From NCBI GenBank assembly GCA_004193285.1, contig SECP01000007.1, forward strand, positions 143,907-207,906: a stretch of DNA of 64,000 nt, in the 5' to 3' direction. Below are positions 46,344-55,337 of the stretch, piece after piece. How positions within the stretch are numbered: the stretch's first letter is position 1; each line of letters opens with the position of its first letter. A program made the position numbers and the translations under genes. A model generated the notes under the pieces. The model was not told where the DNA came from and ran no database searches. It was given only the letters and a program-made list of their open reading frames with translations. This stretch comes from Myxococcales bacterium (GTDB taxonomy: Bacteria > Myxococcota_A > Polyangia > Polyangiales > Polyangiaceae).

Positions 46344-47539
46344 TGCGCGGCGAGCACACTGCGCGACAGGCCTGCGTGCGGACCCGACGGATAGCTCTTG
46401 AGGTAGCTCTCGGCGGCGCTGCGCGCGGCGACCTTGTTGCCCTGCTGATGCCAGAGCTCCACCAGACGCCCTGCGGCTTCGCGAGCCAGAGGGCCGCTCG
46501 GTGCTTCGGCGAGGTAGCGCTTGAACCAAGTGACTGCATCGCTGGCACGCCCCGCGTCCGACGCCAAGCGGCCCAGCGAAAAGGCGGAGATGCTCGCCTC
46601 CGAGCTGCCGGGAAAGCGCTGACGAGCCGCCAAATAGGCCTCGCGTGCGCGCTCAGCGCTGCCAGCCAGCCGGGCGGTGGAGGCCAAGGTGAGCAAGTCG
46701 CGTGCGCTCAGGCTCGCGCACTGCCCGGCAAAGCCGAGCTGCTCTACCGCCGCGAGCGCCTCGCGGTAACGGCCAGTGGTGGAGAGCTCGCGAAAGTCCG
46801 GCTTCGGCGGCGTGAGCCTGCGCGGGGCCTCGGGTTCGGTCCCCGCGGGCGCGGCGCCCACCGGCGCGACCTCGCTGACCGCGGGTGAGGTGCTCGGCGC
46901 AACGGCGACGTGAGGGCTGGCCGACAGCTCCAGCGAGGAGCCGGCGGTGAGGGCGCGCATCGGCTGGTCGTCGCCCGAAACCTCCACGCGACCCTCTGTC
47001 ACCTTCACCGCGAGCTTTTCGGTTTGCGGATCCCAGCTCACTCGAAAACGCGTGCCGGTGACGCGCACCACGAACGGACCGGCCGCGACCTGCCAGCGCG
47101 AGCCGTCTCGGTGAACCACGTGGGCGTCTACGTGTCCGCGCTCCAGCGTGAGCTGCGCGCCGTCCGCCGTGACTCGCATGACTCGGGTAGTGGTATGCGG
47201 CGCCGCGACCACGCTCGACCCGTCCGAGAACCGTAGGCTCTGCTCGGCGTCTCGCGCCGTGACCCACTCGTCCACCCTACCGGCGCGCTCCTCCACCCAG
47301 AACCGCAGTGGGTCCGCCTCGGCCGCCCGGGGCTTGGCGAGCACGAAGACCAGGGCCGCTGCCGCGAGCGCGGCCGCCGAAACGGCCCAATACCAACGCG
47401 GAGCGGCGTTTCGGCGAGCTCCGAGGCGAGTCAGGAGCTGGCGGCGCGAGCGCGCTTCGGTCCCGCGGTCCGCCGCTTCGTGCCGCGACAAATCTTCGCG
47501 CAGCTGCCGTCCCAACAATTCCAAGCTCGGGCTCTTCAT
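46340..47539 (-). CDS. FecR-domain membrane protein with C-terminal TPR-like repeats
   Basis: A 399-residue inner-membrane protein. A cytoplasmic N-terminus of about 50 residues precedes one helix (WYWAVSAAALAAAALVFVLA). A FecR domain follows (FSDGSSVVAAPHTTTRVMRV, LERGHVDAHVVHRDGSRWQV, FVVRVTGTRFRVSWD). The last 150 residues are TPR/YbgF-like (REALAAVEQLGFAG, AREAYLAARQRFPGS, AVTWFKRYLAEAPSG). ATG at 47539 overlaps the sigma-factor stop (ATGA), so it is the likely regulator of that sigma factor. Unlike classical FecR, no TonB receptor is adjacent. Confidence 0.85.
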   Translation of the reverse strand: MKSPSLELLGRQLREDLSRHEAADRGTEARSRRQLLTRLGARRNAAPRWYWAVSAAALAAAALVFVLAKPRAAEADPLRFWVEERAGRVDEWVTARDAEQSLRFSDGSSVVAAPHTTTRVMRVTADGAQLTLERGHVDAHVVHRDGSRWQVAAGPFVVRVTGTRFRVSWDPQTEKLAVKVTEGRVEVSGDDQPMRALTAGSSLELSASPHVAVAPSTSPAVSEVAPVGAAPAGTEPEAPRRLTPPKPDFRELSTTGRYREALAAVEQLGFAGQCASLSARDLLTLASTARLAGSAERAREAYLAARQRFPGSSEASISAFSLGRLASDAGRASDAVTWFKRYLAEAPSGPLAREAAGRLVELWHQQGNKVAARSAAESYLKSYPSGPHAGLSRSVLAAQ

Positions 47540-48177
47540 GATTCGTCCCCTCGGGCCCAGTGGCGGAGCGTGTCGTCTTCGCGGGCCTCCGCGAAAAAGC
47601 GCTTCTCTGCGCGCCACAACCGGCGCTTCAACGTCGAAAGTGACATGTCACAGGCGTCCGCCATCTCCGACAGCTCCAGGCCGGAGACGTAGCGTAGCGA
47701 GAACACCAGCCGGTCTTCCGCCACCATGCCGCTCAAGATCCGGAACGTCGCTCGTACGGCGTCCGACGAGCTCTCCTCCAGCATCGCCGCCGGCTGCAGC
47801 TCCAGCTCGTCGCCTTCTGGCCACAGCTTGAGCCACCAGCGGCGCGTGCTCGAGCGAAGGTGCTTGCGGGCCGTGCGGACCGTGACTTGAAAAAGCCAGC
47901 CACGCAGCGCCCCCGCTTCGCGCAGCGAGCGCACGGAAGAAAGCACGTTCACGAACACGTCTTGCACCAGATCCGCGAGGTCCAGTCGCGGACCGAGCGT
48001 GTGTAGGAGGATGCGCCGCACGTCCCCCACGTAGCGGTCATACAGGGCGCCCATCGCGACCGTGTTGCCTGCCTGCACCCCCGCCACCAGGGCCGCGTCG
48101 TCGCCCAAAAAGGTGACGCTGCGCGAGTCCTCGAGCTTCTTGCTCTCGGCCGGCTCGGAGGCAGGGCGCACGGGCAT
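47536..48177 (-). CDS. ECF-type RNA polymerase sigma factor
   Basis: A 213-residue extracytoplasmic-function sigma factor. Region 2 spans about residues 40-105 (AMGALYDRYVGDVRRILLHT, LADLVQDVFVNVL, GWLFQVTVRTARKHLRS). Region 4 spans about residues 140-195 (LVFSLRYVSGLELSEMADAC and MSLSTLKRRLWRAEKRFF). It heads a minus-strand chain of up to nine genes, the first four overlapping by 4 bp each, and is divergent from the FliI/SctN-like ATPase. It probably autoregulates the chain under control of the FecR-like protein. Confidence 0.9.
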   Translation of the reverse strand: MPVRPASEPAESKKLEDSRSVTFLGDDAALVAGVQAGNTVAMGALYDRYVGDVRRILLHTLGPRLDLADLVQDVFVNVLSSVRSLREAGALRGWLFQVTVRTARKHLRSSTRRWWLKLWPEGDELELQPAAMLEESSSDAVRATFRILSGMVAEDRLVFSLRYVSGLELSEMADACDMSLSTLKRRLWRAEKRFFAEAREDDTLRHWARGDES

Positions 48178-48284
48178 AGCGGGTTAAAGGTTCCCAGACC
48201 CGCCGCTTCCGGTCCACGGGGCAGAATTTACCGAGAATCTGCGGGTTCTGTTCGCCAGCGCCCGGCTTCCGGTACCTTTCGGCC

Positions 48285-49601
48285 GTGGACATCGAGGCGC
48301 TCCGCGCGCGGCTCTCCGAAACCTCCGCTTTGCGGCCCGTGGGGCGAGTCGTGGGCGTCACGGGGCTCCTCTTGCGCGTTGCGCTACCGGGCGCGCGGGT
48401 CTCGGACGTGCTGCTCATTCGCCGACGCGGCGAGCCGCTCCTGGCCGAAATCGTCGGCTTTCAGCAAGGCGAAGCGCTCGCGGTGCCGCTCGGCGAGCCC
48501 ACCGGAGTCGGCCCGGACGACGTGGTGGAAGCCACCGGACAAGGCCTGCAAGTCGGCGCGGGCGCGGCGCTGCTCGGGCGGGTGCTGGACGGCCTGGGTC
48601 GACCGATCGATGGCCGGCCGGCGCCGAGCGGCCTCAGCCCGGTCGTCGTAGACCGAGCGCCGCCCGCCGCGCTCACGCGCCGTCCGGTGAGCGCGCCTTT
48701 CGAGACGGGCGTGCGCGCCATCGACGGCCTCATCACGCTCGGCGTCGGGCAACGCGTCGGGCTCTTCGCGGGCTCCGGCGTCGGCAAGAGCACGCTGCTC
48801 GGCGCCATCGCGCGGGGCGCCAGCGCGGACGTCGTGGTCGTCGCGCTCGTCGGGGAGCGCGGGCGAGAGGTCGGCGAATTCCTGGAGCACTCGCTGGGGG
48901 AGGCGGGGCGCCGTCGCTCGGTCGTGGTCGTCGCCACCAGCGACGCGCCGCCGGTGGAGCGACTGCGCGCGGCCCAAACTGCGACCGCGATCGCCGAGCA
49001 CTTCCGCGACCTCGGTAAAAACGTGCTGCTGCTCGTCGACTCGGTGACGCGTTTCGCTCGCGCGCAGCGTGAAATCGGCCTCGCCGCCGGTGAGCCGCCC
49101 GCGCGCCGCGGCTACCCGCCGAGCGTGTTTACCCAGCTGCCGCGTCTGCTCGAGCGCAGCGGGCAAAGCGAGCACGGCGCCATCACCGCGCTCTACACCG
49201 TGCTCGTGGAAGGCTCGGACATGGACGAACCGATAGCGGACGAAGTGCGCGGTATCCTGGACGGGCACATCGTCCTCGATCGCAAGCTCGCTGCGCGCGG
49301 CCACTACCCGGCCATCGATGTGCTCGCTTCACTCTCGCGGGTGATGACGAGCATCACCGACAAGCCTCACCTTCGCTACGCGGCGCGTGCCCGCGCGCTG
49401 CTCGCTGCGTACGAGGAAAAGCGCGACCTGATCGCGCTCGGCGCCTACGCCAAGGGCAGCGACCCCCGGCTCGATCAAGCGATCGCGGCTGCACCGGAGC
49501 TCGAGCGCTTTCTCTGCCAGGACGCGAGCCAAGCCGAGCCCTACGCGCAGGGCCTGCGCGCGCTCAAGCTCATCGCCGAGCGTCACCCCGAAACCCGCTG
49601 A
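48285..49601 (+). CDS. FliI/SctN-type secretion ATPase
   Basis: A 438-residue hexameric ATPase of the F1-beta/FliI/YscN family, which energises flagellar or type III secretion export. Walker A GSGVGKST, Walker B VLLLVDSVTR, the family signature around PARRGYPPSVFTQLPRLLERSG and the catalytic-glutamate region LVGERGREVGEFLEH are intact, with normal length. The N-terminal beta-barrel and C-terminal domain (AAYEEKRDLIALGAY) are also present. GTG at 48285 is the start. No other flagellar or type III genes are in the window, so whether it is FliI-like or SctN-like and what it exports cannot be said. Confidence 0.9.
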   Translation: MDIEALRARLSETSALRPVGRVVGVTGLLLRVALPGARVSDVLLIRRRGEPLLAEIVGFQQGEALAVPLGEPTGVGPDDVVEATGQGLQVGAGAALLGRVLDGLGRPIDGRPAPSGLSPVVVDRAPPAALTRRPVSAPFETGVRAIDGLITLGVGQRVGLFAGSGVGKSTLLGAIARGASADVVVVALVGERGREVGEFLEHSLGEAGRRRSVVVVATSDAPPVERLRAAQTATAIAEHFRDLGKNVLLLVDSVTRFARAQREIGLAAGEPPARRGYPPSVFTQLPRLLERSGQSEHGAITALYTVLVEGSDMDEPIADEVRGILDGHIVLDRKLAARGHYPAIDVLASLSRVMTSITDKPHLRYAARARALLAAYEEKRDLIALGAYAKGSDPRLDQAIAAAPELERFLCQDASQAEPYAQGLRALKLIAERHPETR

Positions 49602-49841
49602 GCGCGCCGCGCGCCGGTGCAAGATGCAGGACCAGTTCCAGTCGCGCCCGCTCGAACGCTCTGCGACTTGGAAAATCCGAGCATGCCGCGACTGGAAGCG
49701 GTTCCAGGTTCGGGCGCCCTCTTGACTTGCTCGCTTCGGCCACCCTCGGTGAACATTTGCGATTGCCGGCGAATTGTGCGGCAAATGCCACGCTGTCGGC
49801 GCAGGATCCGCCTCGCCTCCCTCGAAACCTAGTGTTAGTTC

Positions 49842-51086
49842 ATGAGGACCTTGGCCCTCAAACAAATCACTCGGTTTAGCGTCGCCCTTTCGGCTGGTCT
49901 CGTCTGGGCGAGCGGCCTTGCGTCGTGCACGGGCGACAACATGGATGGTCTTGGCGGCAGCGCCGGGTCATTAGGGGCGGGGGCTTTCCCCAGCACGGGC
50001 GTAACCGGTGGTTCGAGCGGTACCGTCGCTGGCTCGGGCTCCACCGCTGCGGGCGCGTCGAGCATCGGCGGCTCCAGCTCGACCGGTTCCGGTGGAACGA
50101 ATGCGAGTGGCGGAACCGGTTCCGGTACCGGCACCGCTGGTAACGTCAGTGGTGGTGGTACGGCGAGCACCGGTGGAACGGCCTCGCAGCCGCCGTGTAC
50201 CGACGTGCCGCCGATGGCGGAGCCGGGTCAGCCGCCCAACGAGAACTGCGACAACGCCATGGAGTACAAGTGGTGCGGCGCGGACTGGAACAAGGGCATG
50301 TTCTGTCGCAAGACGTGCGGAGACTGCACGGACGGGTCCGGTACCGGCGGCACGGGTAACAACGGCGGCGCCAGCAGCGGAGGCACCGGCGCTGGAGGCA
50401 CGCCCCCCGTCACCGGTCCGAAGCTGCCGGACATCTCGGGCGGCCCGGAGTACCACGCCACCCGTTATTGGGACTGCTGCAAGACTCACTGCGCCACCAA
50501 CGCTGGCGCCAAGTCGTGCGGCCAAGACGGCGTCTCACAGAACAACGGTACGAGCTCCTGCGACAATGGTTCGGCGTTCGCGTGCTACAGCGAAGCGCCG
50601 CGCGCGCTCGGCAGCCACCTCTCATACGGCTACATCGCGAAGAAGAGCCCAAACTGCGGAACTTGCTACCAGATTCAGTTCACGGGTCAGGGTTTCTATA
50701 GCGCGAACGACCCAGGCTCGAAGCTCATCGCGGGCAAGCAAATGATCGTGAAGGTGAGCAACACCGGATCGGACGTCGCAGATCAGCAGTTCGATCTCAT
50801 GATCCCCGGCGGCGGTGTCGGATTGAAGAAGGCCGGTTGCCCTAAGCAATGGGGCAACAACATCGACTTCGGCGCGGAGTACGGCGGCTTCTACTCCGGT
50901 GATCCGAAAGATCCCAACTGCAACGAGGGCACCCACGCGCAGAAGAAGGCGTGCGTGAAGGCTTTGTGCAATCAGATCCCGGCCGGGGACGCACGCGACG
51001 GCTGCTACTGGTGGGTGGATTGGCTGGAGCTCGCGGACAACCCCAAGTTCCGGTTCAAAGAAACGCAGTGCCCAAGCGACATCTGA
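49842..51086 (+). CDS. GH45 endoglucanase lipoprotein with ShK-like domain
   Basis: A 414-residue secreted cellulase. After a signal peptide with lipobox LASC comes a Gly/Ser/Thr linker. A six-cysteine ShK-like module (about residues 115-165, ending FCRKTCGDC), another linker, and a family 45 catalytic domain (about residues 205-414) follow. The nucleophile/base aspartate is in TRYWDCCKTHC. The acid aspartate is in QQFDLMIPGGGVG, and a third conserved aspartate lies seven residues before it (GSDVAD). The end, CYWWVDWLELADNPKFRF, closely parallels fungal enzymes. It should cut internal beta-1,4-glucan bonds at the cell surface. A 240-bp upstream gap holds a TTGCCG/CGGCAA hairpin (49763-49784) but no gene. 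Confidence 0.88.
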   Translation: MRTLALKQITRFSVALSAGLVWASGLASCTGDNMDGLGGSAGSLGAGAFPSTGVTGGSSGTVAGSGSTAAGASSIGGSSSTGSGGTNASGGTGSGTGTAGNVSGGGTASTGGTASQPPCTDVPPMAEPGQPPNENCDNAMEYKWCGADWNKGMFCRKTCGDCTDGSGTGGTGNNGGASSGGTGAGGTPPVTGPKLPDISGGPEYHATRYWDCCKTHCATNAGAKSCGQDGVSQNNGTSSCDNGSAFACYSEAPRALGSHLSYGYIAKKSPNCGTCYQIQFTGQGFYSANDPGSKLIAGKQMIVKVSNTGSDVADQQFDLMIPGGGVGLKKAGCPKQWGNNIDFGAEYGGFYSGDPKDPNCNEGTHAQKKACVKALCNQIPAGDARDGCYWWVDWLELADNPKFRFKETQCPSDI

Positions 51087-51165
51087 GCGGCTCGTGGTAG
51101 CGCGCGCCCGCGGTGCTTCGCCGCGGGCCTTGACCAGCCAGTGATCGACGGGCCAAGCTTGGCTC

Positions 51166-52653
51166 ATGATGGCGCAGGGTGGTTCGAGGTATGGGTTCGG
51201 GATCGGTGCGGTTTCTATCGTTCTGCTTCTGCACGCTTGCTCAGGAACGGAGCGAGAATTCGCTGGGCCGAAAGGCGAAGCTGGAGAGACAGCGGACGCA
51301 GGCTCCGGTGGCTCGAATGGCAGCTCGGGCAGCGCGAGCACGCCGGGCGGCGGGGGCACGGGCGGCGCTTCGAGTGGGGCGGGCGGAAAGGGTGGAACCA
51401 GCGCGAGTGGCGGTTCGTCCTCGGGCGGGGCCAACCCCAACGCGGGTGAAGCGGGGACGGGCGGCGAGCCAGAGCCGCAGCCGTGTGGCGGGCTCGTTTG
51501 TTTGCATGGCGGCGAGTGCAACGGCGAGGGCGACAGCGCGAGCTGCGACTGCGCGGGCACCGGCTACGAAGGCCAAACCTGCGATGAGAACATCGACGAA
51601 TGCGAAGCCACGCCTTGCGCGAACGCGACCCAGTGCACGGACAACCCCGGTAGCTACTCCTGCGACTGCGGCTCCGCGCCGAACTACACCGGTGCCAACT
51701 GCGACCTCCTGCGCTTCGAGGTGCTGCCGGAGACCTTCATCCCTCGTGACATCAGTCCTGACGGCTCGGTCGTCGTGGGCGCCGACAAGAACACGATCGC
51801 GCGCAAGTACGTGGACGGCGAAGACATCTACCTCGGGTACTTGATCGGTGACAACGCGAGCGCGGCCAACGGGGCCAGCGCCAACGGTAAGGTCATCGTG
51901 GGCGCGAGCGGCACCAACTTCCTCTACGACACCTCGACCGCCGTCCGCTGGGACGGGCCGAACGTCACCGCCTTGCCGGCGGCGGAGGGTTACACCAATT
52001 GCACGGCGACCGGCGTGAGCGCGGACGGGCGCGTCATTGGCGGAACTTGCACCCACGATGCCTACGTGGTCGTGCGCTGGGTGGATGGCGTGTTCGATCC
52101 GCTCGGCATCGCGGAGGGCGTCGAGAGCTGCAACGAGGTCGTGGTCAGTGACGACGGTTCGACCCTTGCCGGCAGGTGCTCGATCTATCCGTCGAACCGC
52201 GGCTTCGTTTGGACCAAAGCAGCGGGCTTCAAGCTCCTGCCGACGTTATCCACTGGCAGCAACTGCACGCTTTCGGATGTGAGCGCGGATGGGACAGCGG
52301 CGGTGGGGGACTGCATTTCGGGTATCGCGGGCGGGGGCTCTGGCTACCTTTGGACCGCAGCGGGAGGCACCAAGGCACTGCTCAAGCAGGAAGTCGTACG
52401 CAATGGTTTGGGTGTTGCTATCTCCGGAAACGGTCTTCGAATACTTGGTGGCGACTCGGCACTTGTGCTTTGGGACGACCCCGAGGCGGCGCCGACCGTC
52501 GTACGCGACCTCTTGCCTCCGGGAGCTCCTGGCCTCGCGGGCTTGTACCTTGGAATTCCCATCGCCATGAGCGCGGACGGCAAGACCATAGTGGGTGGCG
52601 GTCAGCTTGAAGACGAAACATATCGTCGTTACATCGCTCGTATCGACGAGTGA
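51166..52653 (+). CDS. Lipoprotein with two EGF-like domains and HAF-type repeats
   Basis: A 495-residue predicted surface lipoprotein. Lipobox LLHAC is followed by a Gly/Ser/Ala linker to about residue 105. Two EGF-like modules follow (CGGLVCLHGGECNGEGDSAS... and DENIDECEATPCANATQC...); the second has the D-x-N-x-D-E-C calcium-binding consensus. The remaining 310 residues are repeats of the form VSADGRVIGG...VRW, VSDDGSTLAGRC...FVWT and VSADGTAAVGDC...YLWT, resembling the extracellular HAF family and probably a beta-propeller. It is likely adhesive or sugar-binding; it follows the GH45 gene by 79 bp. Confidence 0.78.
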   Translation: MMAQGGSRYGFGIGAVSIVLLLHACSGTEREFAGPKGEAGETADAGSGGSNGSSGSASTPGGGGTGGASSGAGGKGGTSASGGSSSGGANPNAGEAGTGGEPEPQPCGGLVCLHGGECNGEGDSASCDCAGTGYEGQTCDENIDECEATPCANATQCTDNPGSYSCDCGSAPNYTGANCDLLRFEVLPETFIPRDISPDGSVVVGADKNTIARKYVDGEDIYLGYLIGDNASAANGASANGKVIVGASGTNFLYDTSTAVRWDGPNVTALPAAEGYTNCTATGVSADGRVIGGTCTHDAYVVVRWVDGVFDPLGIAEGVESCNEVVVSDDGSTLAGRCSIYPSNRGFVWTKAAGFKLLPTLSTGSNCTLSDVSADGTAAVGDCISGIAGGGSGYLWTAAGGTKALLKQEVVRNGLGVAISGNGLRILGGDSALVLWDDPEAAPTVVRDLLPPGAPGLAGLYLGIPIAMSADGKTIVGGGQLEDETYRRYIARIDE

Positions 52654-52835
52654 GCGTCGCCGGCGGATCGCCCGTGCACGCTCGATTCGTGGAGGGTGGC
52701 AGCGATAACCCACGGTATATGATCGAGGATGACGCGTTGCTCGGACCGGCCGCGCTCAGAACCGCGCAATCCTAGGCATTTCGAGGGCGTTCAGAGCCGT
52801 GGCACCCGTACGGATTCGACTAAGCTGAAGGGGAC

Positions 52836-54164
52836 ATGGGCAGCATGTTCGATATCCTCCGGCTCGGTCCGGCCAAGGTCCCTTCTCCGCTTCGGCTGCG
52901 GACGGCGTCCGCAGAAGGTGAAGCCGATCAGCCCGTGAACTACGTTCGCGACGACGAGCGCGTCCTCTACCGCATCGAGCTCACCAGCCCCGGCCAGACG
53001 CTCTCTAGTACGGAGCTGGGCGAGCTCGAAAAGGCGGGCCCGCGCGAGAAGCTCTTCTTCGCGCCGGGGCGCGTGCACGCAGCGATCGTGACGTGCGGCG
53101 GGCTGTGCCCTGGGCTCAACGACGTGATCCGTTCGATCGTGATGACGCTTTGGAATCAGTACGGCGTGCGGCGCATCAGCGGCATCCGCTACGGCTACCG
53201 TGGGCTCTTGCCGGACGCGCCCTGGGAGCCGATGGAGCTCGAGCCCTCCGTCGTGGCGCGTATCCATCGCCAAGGCGGCACGATCTTGGGCGGCGCTCGC
53301 GGTGGCGGAAGTCGCACCGGGGAGATCGTGGACACCCTGCAGCGCCTCGGCGTGGACATGCTCTTCACGATCGGTGGCGACGGCACGCAGAAGGGCGCCG
53401 CCAAGATCGCAGACGAGATCAACGCGCGCGGCTTGTCGATCGCGGTCGTCGGCGTCCCCAAAACCATCGACAACGACCTGAGCTTCGTCGAAAAATCCTT
53501 CGGCTTCGAGACCGCGGTGACGGAAGGTCTGCGCGCGGTGGAAGGCGCGCACACGGAGGCGGAGGACGCCATCAACGGCGTGGGGTTGGTGAAGCTGATG
53601 GGGCGTGAAAGCGGGTTCATCGCCGCCCACGCCGCGCTCGCCTCCAACGACGCGGATTTCGTGCTCGTCCCCGAGGTCCCGTTCGACTTGGAAGGGCCGA
53701 ACGGGTTTCTGGCTCACCTCCAAAGACGCGTGGAGAAGAGGGGACACGCCCTCGTCGTGGTCGCGGAAGGCGCGGGTCAGAAGTACGTGGAGGACCAGGG
53801 CGAGGACGCGGGCGGCAACCGCATCTTGGGCGACTTCGGCGTCCTGCTACGGAAGAGAATCTTGGCGCACTTCGCGGCGAACAACGTCGAGATCGCCATG
53901 AAGTACATCGACCCGAGCTACATGATCCGCAGCATGCCGGCTTGCGCCTCGGACTCCATCTACTGCGCGCGCCTCGGCGCGAACGCCGTGCACGCGGCCA
54001 TGACCGGCCGCACCGCGTGCCTGGTCGGCCGCGTCAACAATCGCCTCGTGCACGTTCCGATTGGCGCTGCCTCCGACCGCCGCAACCGAGTGGACCCGGA
54101 GGGCGCGCTCTGGCGCGATGTCGTGAACGACACCGGCCAGCCTCTCGTCATGACGAACCCTTAG
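52836..54164 (+). CDS. pfkA: ATP-dependent 6-phosphofructokinase (plant/protist-like group)
   Basis: A 442-residue glycolytic enzyme that phosphorylates fructose 6-phosphate. GGLCPGLNDVIR, IGGDGTQKGA, PKTIDNDL and LMGRESGFIAAHAAL are present. The residue after GGD is Gly, as in ATP-using enzymes, while PKTIDND has Lys where E. coli PfkA has Gly; that Gly/Lys combination is typical of plant and trypanosomatid ATP-dependent forms and of many proteobacterial long PFKs. About 90 N-terminal residues precede the core. AAGGGGA lies five bases before the ATG. Confidence 0.92.
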   Translation: MGSMFDILRLGPAKVPSPLRLRTASAEGEADQPVNYVRDDERVLYRIELTSPGQTLSSTELGELEKAGPREKLFFAPGRVHAAIVTCGGLCPGLNDVIRSIVMTLWNQYGVRRISGIRYGYRGLLPDAPWEPMELEPSVVARIHRQGGTILGGARGGGSRTGEIVDTLQRLGVDMLFTIGGDGTQKGAAKIADEINARGLSIAVVGVPKTIDNDLSFVEKSFGFETAVTEGLRAVEGAHTEAEDAINGVGLVKLMGRESGFIAAHAALASNDADFVLVPEVPFDLEGPNGFLAHLQRRVEKRGHALVVVAEGAGQKYVEDQGEDAGGNRILGDFGVLLRKRILAHFAANNVEIAMKYIDPSYMIRSMPACASDSIYCARLGANAVHAAMTGRTACLVGRVNNRLVHVPIGAASDRRNRVDPEGALWRDVVNDTGQPLVMTNP

Positions 54165-54188
54165 CGGCCCGCGCTCCCTCGAACGCGG

Positions 54189-55298
54189 CTAGCTCGCGGT
54201 CGTGCTTTGCTCGGTCTCGCCTTTGAGCTCGCTCTCGAGCTCCTGGAGGAGGCGCTTGGCGTTCTTGGAGAGCTTCTTCGGCACTTGGACCGCGACCATG
54301 ACGTGCAGGTCGCCACGGCCGCCGCGATCCAGGCGCGGCGCGCCTTCACCCTTCACGACCACGACGCTGCCGGGTTGGCAGCCCGCGTCCACCTTCACCG
54401 TTACCTCGCGGCCGTCCGGCACGATGATCTTGGTGGACATGCCCAGAGCAGCCTCCGCGAACGACAGCGTCAGGCGCGTGCCGAGGTCATTGCCGTGGCG
54501 CTCGAAGTGCGAGTCCGCCTCTACCTCGATGTCCACGTACAAGTCACCGGCGGGCGAGTTGCCCGGACCCGGCATGCCCTGACCGGGGACGCGCAGACGC
54601 TGCTCGGTGTCGATGCCGGCGGGCACGTTGACCAGCACCTTGCGTTGCTTTTCGACTGCGCCTTGCCCTCGACAGACGTCGCACGGTACCGCGATGGTTT
54701 GGCCGGTCCCGCGGCAGCGCGCGCAGGGGCTGGAGAACATGATGAACCCGCGCTGCGCGGTAACCTGCCCAGTGCCGCGGCACTGGTTGCACGTCTCCGG
54801 CTTGGTGCCGGCTTTGGCGCCGCTGCCATGGCAGGTTTCGCAGCTGACCGCGCCGTGGATGGAGACCTCGTGCTTGCCGCCGGTGAGTGCTTGCGCGAGC
54901 GTGAGCGTGAGCTCCACTCGTACGTCTTGCCCGCGATCCGGTTGACGGCGCCGCCGGCCTCCGCCGCCCGCGAAGCCCCCGCCGCCGCCTCCGAAGAAGT
55001 CGGAGAACATGTCCTGGAAGTGGCTGAGGATGTCGCCGACGCCCGCGTTATTGAAGTCGAACCCGCCGCCGCCGAGCCCCGCATGGCCGAAGCGGTCGTA
55101 GGCGGCGCGCTTTTCTGCGTCCGAAAGCACGGAGAACGCCTCCGTCGCTTCCCGGAACTTCACCTCCGCTTCAGGATTGCCCTGATTGCGATCGGGGTGG
55201 TGCTTGAGCGCGCACTGCCGGTAAGCCTTCCGGATATCGTCGTCGCTGGCCTCACGCGCGACACCCAAAACCTCGTAAAAGTCGCGCTTTTCACTCAT
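54189..55298 (-). CDS. dnaJ: Chaperone DnaJ
   Basis: A 369-residue DnaJ (type I Hsp40). The J domain (residues 1-70) has HHPDRNQG with the HPD that stimulates DnaK. A Gly/Phe-rich linker (about residues 72-120) is followed by four zinc-binding repeats (CETCHGSG, CNQCRGTG, CARCRGTG, CDVCRGQG) and the substrate-binding C-terminal domains. It is monocistronic as far as visible, with dnaK and grpE elsewhere. A promoter with a perfect TTGACA -35 and an overlapping inverted repeat lies at 55338-55372. Confidence 0.95.
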   Translation of the reverse strand: MSEKRDFYEVLGVAREASDDDIRKAYRQCALKHHPDRNQGNPEAEVKFREATEAFSVLSDAEKRAAYDRFGHAGLGGGGFDFNNAGVGDILSHFQDMFSDFFGGGGGGFAGGGGRRRRQPDRGQDVRVELTLTLAQALTGGKHEVSIHGAVSCETCHGSGAKAGTKPETCNQCRGTGQVTAQRGFIMFSSPCARCRGTGQTIAVPCDVCRGQGAVEKQRKVLVNVPAGIDTEQRLRVPGQGMPGPGNSPAGDLYVDIEVEADSHFERHGNDLGTRLTLSFAEAALGMSTKIIVPDGREVTVKVDAGCQPGSVVVVKGEGAPRLDRGGRGDLHVMVAVQVPKKLSKNAKRLLQELESELKGETEQSTTAS

Positions 55299-55337
55299 GC
55301 TGTAAGCTCATGGACCATGCGAACGGAACGGGGAAAA

